This document shows positions 1 to 10,314 of a stretch of 25,063 nucleotides of DNA, piece by piece. Location: contig BLJB01000037.1 in the NCBI GenBank assembly GCA_013423325.1, positions 1-25,063 of the forward strand, given 5' to 3'. How positions within the stretch are numbered: position 1 is the first letter of the stretch; every line of letters starts with the position of its first letter. The translations under genes and the position numbers were made by a program. The stretch is from Usnea hakonensis (taxonomy: Eukaryota > Ascomycota > Lecanoromycetes > Lecanorales > Parmeliaceae). The notes under the pieces were generated by a model. That model ran no database searches and had not been told where the DNA came from. It saw nothing but the letters and a program-made list of their open reading frames with translations.

Positions 1-362
1 GTGCGCCCGAAAATTATCCGAACTGTGCGCTGCGGTCCCAGTGTGCGCTCCCAAGACCTTCCGATAGCCTAGAATTAGAACAATTCTTCTACGCTCTATC
101 AAATTCCAACATTCTGAATCCTGGGAATAGGGGGGACACTAACAACCTCCCGCAAGGTAAAGTAGGTTTTGTCTTTCTCGGCTAAAGTACTGTACAGTTT
201 AGTCATGACGTATGGCGATCCAATCATTTTTCTCGAAATGACCGACAACGCTACCTACTTAGCATTCGATCGTTTTCGTACTCGTACAAACATAATCTCA
301 ATCTCGCATATATATTCAGAAGGACCACAATCGTGCAGAGCAACCAACCGCCAGCACGCGCA

Positions 363-1637
363 ATGCCCTCCGAAAGAATTCTCATATGTGGGGCAGGAAT
401 AGCAGGTTCGATCTTGGCTTTTTGGCTCGCCAAACATGACTTTCAAGTCGTTGTCGTCGAACGATCCAAGGCCGAACAGAAAGCGGGACAGGGACTCGAA
501 ATCGAGGAACCGGCATTGCAGGTTGTGAAGTTGATGGGCATTCTGGATAAGCTCAATGAGAAGAAAACCGGGGAGATGGGATTCAATCTCGAGGACCAGC
601 AGTCTCGTTCATGGGGCAGATTCGAGGCCGGTGGTTTCAGTCCTACAGGGGCCCTCGAACTCATGCGGGGTGACCTGACGGAAGTCCTCTACAAAGCTGC
701 CGACGAATCCGCTAATGTCAGCTTTCAATTTGAGACCACGATTGAGAGCCTGAGACACACACAAGACAAGGTTATTGTCGATCTGGAAAACAGGAGTAAC
801 AAAACTACCAAGGTCGAGGAATTCGACTTGGTCGTAGGCGCTGACGGGGTAAGATCCCGCACGAGACAGCTTGTCATGGGCTCCCCGGAGAAGCTCGGTT
901 GTTTCAAGTCTGTCGGCGCCTTTAATGCATACTTCTCGATCCCCAAAGAAGATCAAGATTGGCCCTATTCCCGACTTTGTCACTTCACGGACCGGCGGGT
1001 TCTATGGATGCGGCCAATAGGAAAGGAGTCTAAAATGACGTCGGTATACCTGATTCATGTTCGTGACGACGTTCCCGCACTCCGTCGGGCAAATGCTGCT
1101 GGCGACAGATTGAAACAAAAGGAAGGGTTCGCGGAACTGTACAGTGACCTCGGCTGGGAGGCACCACGGGTCATCGAGCAGATGATGAAAGCCGAAAATT
1201 TTTATTCCGACGAGCTTGTGCAGGTCAAACTGGAAAAGTGGTCTCAGCAGCGGGTCGTGCTCCTCGGAGATGCGGCTTGGGCCCCAACTCCATTTACTGG
1301 CCAAGGGAATCAGCTGGCCATCATAGGTGCTTGGGTACTGGCTCAAGAACTGTCAAGAAATCGAAGTCTGGTGGCGTTTGAGAAGTATGAGAAGAGACTG
1401 CGCCCATATGTGGAGAGTTCTCAGTGCATACCACTTGGCGGCTATGCTCCATACATTTTCACCCTGCAGACTACTTGGGGCATTTGGCTGCTTCGGTCTT
1501 TTTTCTGTCTTGTGTCATGGACAATCCGTTTCATTTCTTGGACGAAAGTGACATCACTGTTTCCAGATCGTCCAGATAGCCAGCGAGATGATTTCGATTT
1601 GGAGTTGGATGAGGCTGAAGCAAAGGTGGCACGTTGA
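363..1637 (+). CDS. FAD-dependent aromatic-hydroxylase-type monooxygenase
   Basis: The product is a 424-residue flavoprotein monooxygenase of the FAD_binding_3 (PF01494) type, which uses NAD(P)H and O2 to hydroxylate or epoxidise small organic substrates. The sequence shows the N-terminal Rossmann dinucleotide fold with GAGIAG at residues 10-15 and the ribose-binding acidic residue in VVVVERS (E33). It also shows the DG motif GADGVRSRTR near residue 161 and the second FAD motif LLGDAAWAPTPFTGQG near residues 301-315. All three signatures are intact, so the enzyme is probably active. A hydrophobic C-terminal stretch (about residues 383-403) could anchor it to a membrane. The gene is intronless. 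The frame opens at a GTG (333), but the first ATG is at 363, ten codons before the Rossmann motif, so I use 363. The substrate is unknown, and no polyketide, peptide or terpene backbone gene is in the window. Confidence 0.9.
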   Translation: MPSERILICGAGIAGSILAFWLAKHDFQVVVVERSKAEQKAGQGLEIEEPALQVVKLMGILDKLNEKKTGEMGFNLEDQQSRSWGRFEAGGFSPTGALELMRGDLTEVLYKAADESANVSFQFETTIESLRHTQDKVIVDLENRSNKTTKVEEFDLVVGADGVRSRTRQLVMGSPEKLGCFKSVGAFNAYFSIPKEDQDWPYSRLCHFTDRRVLWMRPIGKESKMTSVYLIHVRDDVPALRRANAAGDRLKQKEGFAELYSDLGWEAPRVIEQMMKAENFYSDELVQVKLEKWSQQRVVLLGDAAWAPTPFTGQGNQLAIIGAWVLAQELSRNRSLVAFEKYEKRLRPYVESSQCIPLGGYAPYIFTLQTTWGIWLLRSFFCLVSWTIRFISWTKVTSLFPDRPDSQRDDFDLELDEAEAKVAR

Positions 1638-2158
1638 AGTGTTTCTTTTGCCGCTGTTCGTGAGGCCCACTTTTGGGGGCGTCGTGCGAGTCGCAAAGGT
1701 GGATTTTTTGGTCAGTAGATCCTATGAGATGTGCGCAGTCAGCAGAAGGCATCTTGGCAGGGCCCTGTATGAATAAGGTAGGGGTGACGGTGTCTCACAC
1801 CCAATTTTGGCTCCTCAGTTCAATTTTATTTCTCTCAGAGCAGTCCTATAAATCTCGCCCTCCGTCTCCTTGTAAATAGCTATCTATACTCCAATTCCAT
1901 GCAGCACAGGTATGGGAAGCCTCCTAGCGCTGGGGTACGAGATACGGCTATTAGTAGACCTACTACGGCCTACTTAGCCTGTTGTGACTCTGGCGCTGGG
2001 ACCGCCCAATCATCCGTCTACATATCTTGCGCCAGTTGTGTATGTTTTCATAAACGAGTGAGGACGTGAATTAATTTCATCATAATTCTCTAATCTTTAA
2101 AAGAATTCGATGACGCCGTCGTCCTCACCCATGATTCTCATCAGCTGCACCCCCCCCC
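1638..2158. other. Intergenic stretch without a recognised gene
   Basis: This stretch lies between two convergent genes and should hold the 3' ends of both. The short open frames in it have no recognisable domain. The part around 1915-2000 is rich in tag/cta trinucleotides, as in old repeat sequence. I see no structured element. Confidence 0.6.
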
Positions 2159-2722
2159 TCAACTCGTCCCATTATGCATCGCCTCCGTCTCCTCGCTCGC
2201 CTTTACATACGCACTACCCAGCGCCCCTCTCCGCTCATCATCTAAAAAAATAAGCAAGTCGCAATAGCTTTCATTCTCCACACAGAAACTTTGCAGTCCT
2301 TGCAAAACCGCAACAACATCACCCCACGTCAACTCATCCACGAAGATCCCGCCTACAATACCAAAGAGAGAATGGGCGGGTGTCGCGGCGCGATATTTGA
2401 ACTGTTCGTCCAGGATCGAAGACTGGGTGTTTTTGCGGGCTTCTTCGAGGGCACCGGAAAGACAAGCGGAGACGCAAGAGGGGTTGATAGGTTTTTGTTC
2501 ACTGAGGTGGATGTCGAGGGTTAGGGTTGATGAGGGGAGAGCGTAAGAGATGTTTTTGCGCGTTGGTGGGCGGAGGAAGAGGTGGACACAGCCATCATAT
2601 AGGGGGAGGTCTGGGAGTTGGTGTGCTGTGGAGGAAGTTGTGAAGGGAAAGATCAGTAGATAGAAGAGAAGAATCGAATGCGGGAAGTAGAAACATATAG
2701 GTAGGTAGCTACCTGACCTCAA
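2159..2722 (-). pseudogene. Secreted-type hypothetical protein without an in-frame ATG (probable 5'-damaged gene)
   Basis: This is an open frame of 187 codons on the minus strand. Near its start is a signal-peptide-like run (FYFPHSILLFYLLIFPF, followed by TTSSTAHQ as a plausible cleavage region). The mature part has Cys residues and a short conserved-looking block, LTWGDVVAVLQGLQSFC. From general memory, similar L-T-W-x-x-(8)-GL blocks occur in small secreted fungal proteins of unknown function. The oddity is the start: the only ATG in frame is seven codons before the stop. An ATA stands just before the hydrophobic core, where a start Met would be expected, and would fit a G-to-A loss. The sequence directly 5' (2723-2890) is AT-rich repeat-like DNA, so the promoter side may have been lost. 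An unseen upstream exon is an alternative. Confidence 0.5.
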
Positions 2723-4737
2723 CTATAGATAAATTTAGGGTTTTTTTTTTCTCCTTTGGGATTAGCGCCCGCGAGCGTCTAGTCAAGCTTCCCCCAGCGG
2801 AAGACCCTTATAACTTTCGATATAGGCCTGTAGTGAATATGTAGCTAAATATATATAGTAAATAAATATTATAGCCCTATAATATCTTTATTATTATAGG
2901 CGTCAAAGGGCTCGTGGTTGTCTGCTTTCCAGGATCTACTGGTTAGGGGGTGGTTGAGGTGACTACGAGCCAGAGGAGGATCCTCCAGGAGCTCGGTAAA
3001 GCCTTGCACACTTCCTGGATCGTGAACGAGAAAGTCGAATCGTGGAGCCACTTCTAACAACCCAGCTCTATCAGATGCCTCAGGATCGGGAAGGTAGGTC
3101 CAACCATCGCCCCAAAGATCTTTCAGGTCCGTTGTAGTCGCCAGCCCATGAATGTGTCAGACCGCGGTAGCCTCTCTCAAGGCCCTGGTTCGAGAGTGTT
3201 TCGGCTAGTTTGGTCAGTTGGCACGACGACAAGTCGACATGGGAAAGATAGACATGGCACTCCGCAGGAGACTGCCTTATACTTCACGATACACGCAGGT
3301 GTAGTCTTTCGACCTTTGTTGCTTCGCATTCGGTCCCTATTCTATACCGGCCGAGTCTTCACGGGGCCCCTCGGAGATATCCAAGTATAGAGCTACGTCG
3401 TCTGCAGCTATAGCCTACCTTGGCCTTACCCGCTAAGACTTCTATAACGGATTAGAAGTACTATGTACTCTCCGATCTACAGCAAAAAGCGAGATTTCTA
3501 TCTTGAGGCTACGTTACTACGGCGAAGTAAATATGAAACCTAGTCGCCGTATCTAGGTAGATATGGAAAGAGTACTATCGGTCAAGGCGAGTATACCCTC
3601 TTCTAGTTCTGTTCCTCAATTTTTGGCTTACACCGCTTCTCGGCTTATATGTAGGCAGGCGTATTGGCCGAATAGCGCTGCGATAGCATCTTAAACTTGG
3701 CGCGGATGGTACATAAATTGTTATAATCTTTATATGATTTATCTGAATTCGCAAATATCAGTAGCTAGGTTGCTAGAATATGGTATACCGTGAACAGTGT
3801 TCAACATCGCACAAGAAGAGATCCAGACGATATCGTCCATACTAGAGAGAGACGACTCGCTCTATAACAATGTTTTAGCGAAAGTCTGACAAGTAAGCAA
3901 GGCTCTCCCAGCATTGTAGAAACATGGCACCAATAGATTCATTGCGAGCACTAGATTCGACTAATCTCCATATACTTCCCGCTTCACCGTCGGGATGCAA
4001 ACATCCACTTATGTTATATGCTCACAGGGCGTGTTGTTGCAAGAAACCGAATCACGGCTGAAGAGCGTTGCTCGTGGGGATAAGGGTATAGCAGCTGTAC
4101 TTGATTTGGTCAGATCAGAGACCAACGAGAGAGATGATCCTACACAAGTCTGCCGAGCCGGGTAGACAGGGATCCCTCCTCGAGTGTGATCGGGTGACAT
4201 AGCACGAGGGAGGGGGGCTTAGCATAAAGCCGAGTAGCGACGGTGAGTCAACAACAAGGAATGAAAAGAAAAGCTGGTGTGCTCGCCTTGATCGACAGTC
4301 TTATTCGCGTGTCTGCCTGGCTGCGGCGAGCAGATTTGAGAAGTCATCTCGCTCCAGTTACGTGGTCTCGAGATAGACCGTACTGAGAAAAATGCATGTG
4401 CGGTCGAGGCAAGCAGGTTGACTGATTCCATATGGGAAAATGGAAATGCCGGAGAGAAGCAGGCTACGCTGCTTGGACATCTTGATGGACCTAGTTTGTC
4501 GTTTGGAATTTCTTCTAGTTGTGGTCCACCGTGTCAATGTCAATTTTCTTTGATGTAGACATACTGAGAGCCGTTATTGCAATTTCCAAAGAGTCTCCCC
4601 CACATTGATTATATTTTCCGCTGCTGCGATCTTGCTTTACTTGTTGGTTTTACTTGTTGCGTAAAGGTTTTACCTGTTAGCCGAATCAAATCTTTCTTTT
4701 TGCTCCCTGTCTCAGGCAAACTTTTGCGGTGATTTCG
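2723..4737. other. AT-rich, gene-poor stretch with decayed sequence
   Basis: No intact gene is visible over 2 kb. The flanks 2700-2900 and 3390-3900 are unusually rich in TA steps and in tag/cta/tata words, the pattern left when repeat-induced point mutation turns CpA into TpA. Open frames are short, and none has a recognisable domain apart from the fragment described at 2876-3290. The part 4000-4600 is closer to the base composition of genes but also has only short frames. No terminal repeats or target duplications were found by eye, so the repeat class is undetermined. Confidence 0.55.
2876..3290 (-). pseudogene. Frameshifted fragment of an unidentified gene
   Basis: On the minus strand two frames read as protein-like sequence in succession. 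The first, about 3265-3110, includes CHVYLSHVDLSSCQ and GLERGYRGLTHSWAGDYNG. A one-base frame change then leads into about 3125-2876, which includes DLWGDGWTYLPDPEA and APRFDFLVHDPGSVQGF. Both are rich in Trp, Tyr, Gly and Asp in a way that random open frames rarely are. The upstream part meets a stop codon and the downstream end runs into AT-rich repeat-like DNA. I do not recognise the family. A short intron bridging the two frames cannot be excluded, but no start codon or complete reading frame is present. Confidence 0.35.
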
Positions 4738-7086
4738 TCACGTCCGTTTCTCTAACTCAAGCTGTAAGCACTGGTCTTCCTTTTTGACCCTGACCACTTG
4801 ACTCCACGTCTGAGAGCTGTCGCTGCCAGCGGATATAATTCTCAGCTCCTCGGCTGGGACCGAGTTCCATGCTAAAGCCAGCATATGGCTCATTTTTGAA
4901 GAACCTCTGTAGATGCGTCGGTTGACAAGCAGGGAAATTACGTGTACACAAACCAGAACAATGTAGATCGCCAGAACAGTAGTAGCAAGTTTGATAGGCA
5001 CACCATCAAAGCCGTAGCCATAGCCGTTACGTTGAATGTCGAATATTATCTCCGTATATCCGTTCTGAGGAGCCCACTCGTCCCAAGGCAAAATTGAGCT
5101 GTTCCAGCGAGGGTCCCTCATTTCTACCCAGTCAAGCTTGCCATTTCTGTACCCTTCCTTGAGTGCTGGTTGGTTGATGTCGTTGAGATATCTTACGTAT
5201 GACTCGATCGCCTCGGGAGCCTGTCGGTAAAGCATAGAGCCTCTGTTCTTATCTGAAAAGGCGTGTGCAAGACCTTCCGTCAGATACAAACCCAAAGCGG
5301 TGGACAGACGCCAATCGATTGTCTTCATCACATACCCAGCTGCACTTGTGAGCGGAGATTCGGGGAAAATAAAGTTTCCACCGCCGCTAAAGCCTTCGAG
5401 CATTTGCTCCACAACAGTAGCTGATGTATCATACGAAGAGAAACCTCGAACATTCATTGTGTTTGCCCATTCAAGCGTGATCCTCATTTGAATCAACTCT
5501 TTCGCCGCTTCTTTGCTGCGCCCGTCTAGTATCTCCATCGGATTGGGTGAGTCTTGATAAATCGTTTTGGTGTCCTTGGGGTCCAGATAGTATTCTACAG
5601 GTACCCAGCGACCATCAAAGGAGCACACCGTCATCGCATCAGTCAGCTCGAGGCTTCTGTTCCATGCCTTGTATATAATTACTGCACCGATAGAGGGAGC
5701 CCCTTCGTTAGAGAAGTTTGAAGCAGTATCGAACCAGTCAAACAATATCCACGGATGACTCTCATCAGCTAAATTACCAATGTCGCTGTCGTTACCTTTG
5801 AGAGACAGAAAAAAATCATTACTAAGACTCCAAGTACTGTTCTTGAACTCATGTAACGGTGGCGTCAAGAGTTCGTCGTGCGGAAATTCGAAGATCCCAT
5901 GTTCCCAGTCAGGCTCGAAATATGTCTGACATTGGGCTTGTACAAGCGGTTTCCTTATAATGAAGCTTTTATTGATGAAGGCTGGTCGAAGCAAGGGGCG
6001 ACTGACCCTCATCGGCAAGCTCGAGTTCTCTGCTAGCCAATCCCAATAGTGGTTGAGATCTTTGGCAAAAATAGATCCAACCGTCGAGGACACCGTCCAA
6101 CTTGAGTTTTCGGGTGGACCCCCTTGGGATGTTAGATACCTCGCTACCTCAGAGTCTTGGAAGACGGTAATGTTTGGGCTCGTTCCTTCACTCTGATGTA
6201 GACTGATCCAAGGTCCGACGAAATCGGCGGCTTCTACAGCGCAATCCTGGTCGGGCGCGCCGTATGGAGTGCACGCATTCAAGTCTGCATATATTGCATT
6301 GGTGATATTTGCAGGCCAGAGCTCGGCTTCTGTGCGGTTGAAGTAAAGTCTGTCTCTGTACTCCGTCCCAAAAGCGTTCGTCTCCGAAACCTTCCACCAA
6401 TCTAGCCTTGGAATCATCGCAACTGCGGAGGAGGGCCCAACAACTGAGGTCAAAGCAAAGCCAAGAAAGAGGAGGTATGTGAATGTGGAAAAGCGCCACT
6501 GTTCCCCCGACTGCACAAGTGCCCGCGCTCCTCCTAAGAACTCTTTCCCGCAGAAGTAAAATGGGTCGCTCAGCTGGAAACCTGCCGTCAAGAACCCTAA
6601 GGGCATGCCTTTTGGACTGTCCAATCTATGGTGAACTCGATGAACAGCAATAGCAGTTAAGGATGCCGTCATTGTCAGCTCGTGGGCTTTGGCGGCATAT
6701 TGTAAGGCTTGCAATATAGTGTTTTGATTGGGTCGGCCCAAGTCTTGCCAATAAATCCCAAGAGCATTCAGGGTCAATATGGCTATTGTGATCGATAAGG
6801 GGATCATGTGCAATAGACAGTGCAGAAAAATAAGCCGTCCCAGTTTTGGAGAACGAAGTTCCTCTGTCGGAATCAGGGGAGCCCGATTCATACTAAGTGG
6901 CGATTGCGGTCGACTTGTATTGTCCGCGCCCTCCACAAAGCCAGCAATGATGGAAACACTATCAGGTGGTTGTCGAGAAGTCGTTTGGGGAATTGGTTGT
7001 AGGTAAGGAAGATTATCAACACCACTCATATCGTGCAATTCGGTCCCCGAGGCAGATACATCGTGGTCCATGACAGCGCGATGCAT
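4738..7086 (-). CDS. Large fungal membrane protein with glycosylated extracellular domain
   Basis: The product is 782 residues and belongs to a large, poorly characterised family of ascomycete plasma-membrane proteins. A cytosolic Ser/Pro-rich N-terminus of about 80 residues precedes a first hydrophobic block (LIFLHCLLHMIPLSITIAIL), a less hydrophobic second block and a third (FSTFTYLLFLGFALTSVVG). About 480 residues follow, with many N-glycosylation sequons (NRT, NIT, NSS, NKS, NST, NDS) and scattered Cys, as expected of an outer domain. A final TM segment (ATTVLAIYIVLVCVHVISLLV) leads to a short cytosolic tail. The frame opens at a GTG (7101), and the first ATG is at 7086 with another at 7071. 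The gene has no evident internal intron. A spliced 5' exon at 7307-7492 is possible and is listed separately. The function is unknown, and the topology suggests a surface sensor or wall-facing protein. Confidence 0.8.
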   Translation of the reverse strand: MHRAVMDHDVSASGTELHDMSGVDNLPYLQPIPQTTSRQPPDSVSIIAGFVEGADNTSRPQSPLSMNRAPLIPTEELRSPKLGRLIFLHCLLHMIPLSITIAILTLNALGIYWQDLGRPNQNTILQALQYAAKAHELTMTASLTAIAVHRVHHRLDSPKGMPLGFLTAGFQLSDPFYFCGKEFLGGARALVQSGEQWRFSTFTYLLFLGFALTSVVGPSSAVAMIPRLDWWKVSETNAFGTEYRDRLYFNRTEAELWPANITNAIYADLNACTPYGAPDQDCAVEAADFVGPWISLHQSEGTSPNITVFQDSEVARYLTSQGGPPENSSWTVSSTVGSIFAKDLNHYWDWLAENSSLPMRVSRPLLRPAFINKSFIIRKPLVQAQCQTYFEPDWEHGIFEFPHDELLTPPLHEFKNSTWSLSNDFFLSLKGNDSDIGNLADESHPWILFDWFDTASNFSNEGAPSIGAVIIYKAWNRSLELTDAMTVCSFDGRWVPVEYYLDPKDTKTIYQDSPNPMEILDGRSKEAAKELIQMRITLEWANTMNVRGFSSYDTSATVVEQMLEGFSGGGNFIFPESPLTSAAGYVMKTIDWRLSTALGLYLTEGLAHAFSDKNRGSMLYRQAPEAIESYVRYLNDINQPALKEGYRNGKLDWVEMRDPRWNSSILPWDEWAPQNGYTEIIFDIQRNGYGYGFDGVPIKLATTVLAIYIVLVCVHVISLLVNRRIYRGSSKMSHMLALAWNSVPAEELRIISAGSDSSQTWSQVVRVKKEDQCLQLELEKRT

Positions 7087-7306
7087 GTGCTCAAATATCA
7101 CATGAAGAACCCGAGTCTGGAGTTTGTGAACGACGAACTGCCTTGTGGAGAACAGAGAGGGTCACCGAGGCAGCGGAGAGAAGCACGTAATTCAAGAGTG
7201 CAAAGTTTTGCGATGATTCTACTTGGCTTCCCAGATCTGAGGAAACGAGTCAGCTTTCTCATCCTGGAAAATTCCATCGTCGTAATGGAGGGTCACATAG
7301 GCTTAC

Positions 7307-7492
7307 ATGTCGGTTAGTTACACCTTCTGTAAGCCTGAGGCAAGCGAGGCAGTTGGTACCGATCGTAGCAAACGGACTGCACTGGAAAAAGGGGAAGAGA
7401 GCTCTATCATCAAAGGTAGCCTCGGAAAAATCCGTTGGTTCAAGAGGAGCATTTAGTCTTTCTGCGTGCAGTGAACTAGACTTTGCGGACAT
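7307..7492 (-). other. Possible alternative first exon of the large membrane protein gene
   Basis: An ATG at 7492 opens a frame of 62 codons that ends at a consensus donor, GTAAGC (7306-7301). A pyrimidine-rich tract ending in GCAG (acceptor to 7138) lies upstream of the membrane-protein frame. Joining 7307 to 7137 keeps phase 0 and links the two frames across a 169-bp intron without a stop. The encoded segment is polar and shows no signal peptide or domain. If used, the membrane protein would be 861 residues. The simpler single-exon model is equally compatible with the sequence. Confidence 0.3.
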
Positions 7493-8574
7493 GTTACTAT
7501 GAGTACATATTGTCTAGCAATGAAGATGGATAGATCTGCTATCACATAAAAGGGAGTACCACGTGGTACTATACCCGGGCTAAAGGATCATCAGCATGCC
7601 AAACTCCTGCAAGGCAACTAATGAACGATCGTAATATGCTACCTCTTGATAGGCGCTTTTGTATGTGACCCAGAACATTATGCTTGGCAAATTTCGGATT
7701 AGCAGGGCTTGAACTACCCTCAAAGTCTCAATGATCACCGTCAGATTTTGAATGCTGTAAGCCTTAAAATATTAATAGTAAAGTATCAACAAGGACTCCC
7801 GAGTATTCGACCTGGCCGCAACACGGCAACGCCTTCCTTGCTTTGTCAACATACCCTTTCTATCTAACATGATGGCTGCAGGTTGAACCCTTAGTGTATT
7901 TCAACATTTTATCGCAGTGAATTTGCTCGATATTTTAGCACATGATTCGCTGGTGAGACTGTTCTCAAGTCTGATAGAATTCCGACATGCGCAGGCAATG
8001 AATGATTTCTGCACAATTTCATTTCGTTTGGGCCGGTTGAATTGAGGATAGCCGAAGAAGGTAGAACCAACAGATATTTCCACTACCAAAGTCGAACGGC
8101 CTGCACTGCTCCGTCTTCGTCTGCAAGCACTATCTGTAAGCGAATATGCACCTACCTTTCACTCTGCAGCGCTTGCAGTATCTAAACCCAGTGTATCCGC
8201 GGAGCTTTGTCATGCATTGACTGGCCTCGTCAGCTGCCATTGCAGCTACTAGTCGCTCCTGTCCCTCGTCAGGCTCCTTCATCCGGCGCATACTGACCCG
8301 AATTCCCGTCTTTCCCTACCGCTCCTTTGCATGTACCAGTCACCTCTGTGGGGTAGGACGTTCTGCTGGAATTTGAGGCCATTTTGATTGAATCGGCTAT
8401 GGAGTGCAGTGCTACTTCTAGTACATAGCAAGTATTAGAGTGCTCCGATACTGATTCCAACACTTTTCACTTCTTACCAAGTCTTTGTTCCACGAATATC
8501 TCACCTTACAATGGAATTTCCGTCTTCCTACATCTAAGTAATTGCATATTGTACCTTGATTCTTTCCTAAGAAG
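7493..8574. other. Divergent intergenic region between membrane protein and O-methyltransferase genes
   Basis: This 1.1-kb region should hold the promoters of both divergent genes. It carries a 16-bp perfect palindrome centred on CACGTG (7555-7570, listed separately). Short minus-strand frames at 7901-8089, 8130-8291 and 8269-8463 have no recognisable domain. The 8130-8291 frame has a Cys/Arg-rich end that looks protein-like but has no visible partner exon. I see no RNA gene. Confidence 0.5.
7555..7570. promoter_or_regulatory. Perfect 16-bp palindrome with CACGTG core (candidate bHLH site)
   Basis: The sequence agtaccacgtggtact reads identically on both strands and contains the E-box/G-box core CACGTG recognised by fungal bHLH regulators of the Cbf1/Pho4/SREBP type. 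It lies about 470 bp upstream of the membrane-protein ATG and about 1 kb upstream of the O-methyltransferase. That binding occurs is inference. Confidence 0.35.
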
Positions 8575-10125
8575 ATGTCTACGGTGGGTCATTCGGACAA
8601 AGTCTCAAATCTGGTAAAGCAGGTCGGCTCTCTGTGCAAGCAGGCAGACGAACATAAGTTCACCGATGAGGTGCACCGAGCAGCATTGCTACAGGCTACA
8701 AAAGAACTGGTTGTCGTCCTAGAAAGACCAACAGATGCAGTCTATCAAAATGCCTTTTTAGTAGTTGACTTCTTTTCCTTTTCGATTTACAATTGAAGTC
8801 TCGAGAGGATTTCGTTAACAATTCCATCTCTATAAAAGCCAGGTCAAACGATGTGTGTCAGGATCGCCATCGATCTTGGATTGTTTGAGTTGATTGTGGA
8901 ACACGGTTCATCAAAAGGTCCAATCTCAGCTGAGGAACTCGCTAAGCGAAGTCAAGCCGAACAGCTGTTCATCGGTGGGTGATCCTCCTTATCTGAACAA
9001 AAACAACCGGTTCAGCCCTACCCTTTTTATATCCAAATCGTCAATCCTTGGGTTACCAGGTTGCGTTTACTGAAATTAAGACTGCAGTCCGCATCATGCG
9101 AGTTCTGGTGGCGATGAATTTTGTGGGAGAAGACGGTGAAGAGCTGTACTCAGCAACGCCTTTGACCGTGCACATGTGCTTACCAGCTTATCAAGCTTGC
9201 ATCAAACACCAGTAAGTATCATCAATTGGCCACAACGGAGTGAAATAGATGACATGTTGTTTATTTTAACTTATCTAGCTTCGATTTCGGCGCCAAGTGC
9301 CTTATCGAATTACCTCAGTACTTTAAGGCTCACGGTTACAAATGTCCCCAGGACGCTACAGCAGGGCCTTTTCAGCAGGTTTTCCGTACTGAACTTCCAA
9401 CTTTCGAATACTGGGCCACTCTTCCAGGGGTTATGCAGACTTTCAATACTTATATGACTGGAAACCAGAGTCGCAGACCTAGCTGGACCGACTGGTATCC
9501 AATAGAAGAACGACTACTTGGAAGTATCAAAGCAGATGATAACGCTGTAGTAATGGTCGATATCGCTGGTGGTCGAGGTCACTATCTTGCAGCGTTTAGA
9601 GAAAGATTCCCGTATATCAAAGGGCGATTGATTTTGCAGGAGGTGCCAGATGTGATAGATGATATTCAGAAACTGGACTCGAGTATTGAACGTATGAAAC
9701 ACGATATGTTCAAGCCTCAGCCTGTGAAAGGTATCACTTCTACGATTCATACAGAACATTTATTATCAACTAATTCTACCTTTCAAGGTGCACGGATTTA
9801 CTTCTTCCACTTTGTCTTCCACGACTGGTCTAATCATCATTGCCATGAGATCCTAACCCACATTGCCGCCGCAATGACGCCGGGCTATTCCAAGCTCATT
9901 CTTGGCGAGTTCATCTTACGAAATACAGGGACATCATTACTGGCTGCCGGTTTTGATATACAGATGATGGCGTTACACTCTGGTATGGAACGATCTGAAC
10001 GACAGTGGAGGACCCTTCTTGAGGGTGCTGGCTTAGAAGTGGTTAAGATCTCGTTCCCTCGAGGATATGGAAATGGAGAGGGTATCGTCGAGGCTGTGAG
10101 GAAACAGTACTCTTCTAATCTATGA
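8575..10125 (+). CDS. SAM-dependent O-methyltransferase, five exons
   Basis: Exons are 8575-8760, 8839-8974, 9088-9211, 9279-9730 and 9788-10125, giving 411 residues, a normal length for fungal class I O-methyltransferases (PF00891, the sterigmatocystin/plant caffeate type). An N-terminal helical dimerisation region contains the winged-helix part (VRIAIDLGLFELIV; RIMRVLVAMNFV). The SAM-binding motif VDIAGGRGHYL is at about residues 242-252, with the conserved acidic segment LQEVPDVI after it. The catalytic base is expected in FVFHDW (His311), followed by LGEFIL. Introns are 78, 113, 67 and 57 bp. The last is a multiple of three with no stop, so it reads through in frame, and its removal restores the family spacing between KG and ARIYFF. 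The enzyme would methylate a hydroxyl of an aromatic metabolite. No biosynthetic backbone gene is adjacent, so the substrate is unknown. Strong match; exon edges are predictions. Confidence 0.9.
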
Positions 10126-10314
10126 GCGACAAGTAGCAGAAGATCTTGTGAGTTTTCGTAATGCTCGAGCCCTTATGATATTGATTCTTGTCTATACAGC
10201 AGAATTGGATACACTGTATCTGGAAATGTGGTCGTCTTTTTGAGGCTTCGAACATAAATAGTATCGCCAGGAATCCTACTCGTACTTCACGACGCTGAGC
10301 ATAACAACCGTAGT

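Noticed and set aside
1..60. Repeated gtgcgc words at the left edge (1, 25, 43)
   Set aside because: Spacing is irregular and the flanks differ; too little sequence is available to call a repeat.
7675..7760. tRNA-like T-loop (gttcaag on the minus strand)
   Set aside because: The flanking bases do not form a T-stem, and no matching anticodon or acceptor arms were found.
363..10125. Secondary-metabolite cluster (FAD monooxygenase plus O-methyltransferase)
   Set aside because: The two tailoring-type enzymes are 7 kb apart with unrelated genes between them and no polyketide, peptide, terpene or other backbone gene, transporter or Zn2Cys6 regulator in the window.
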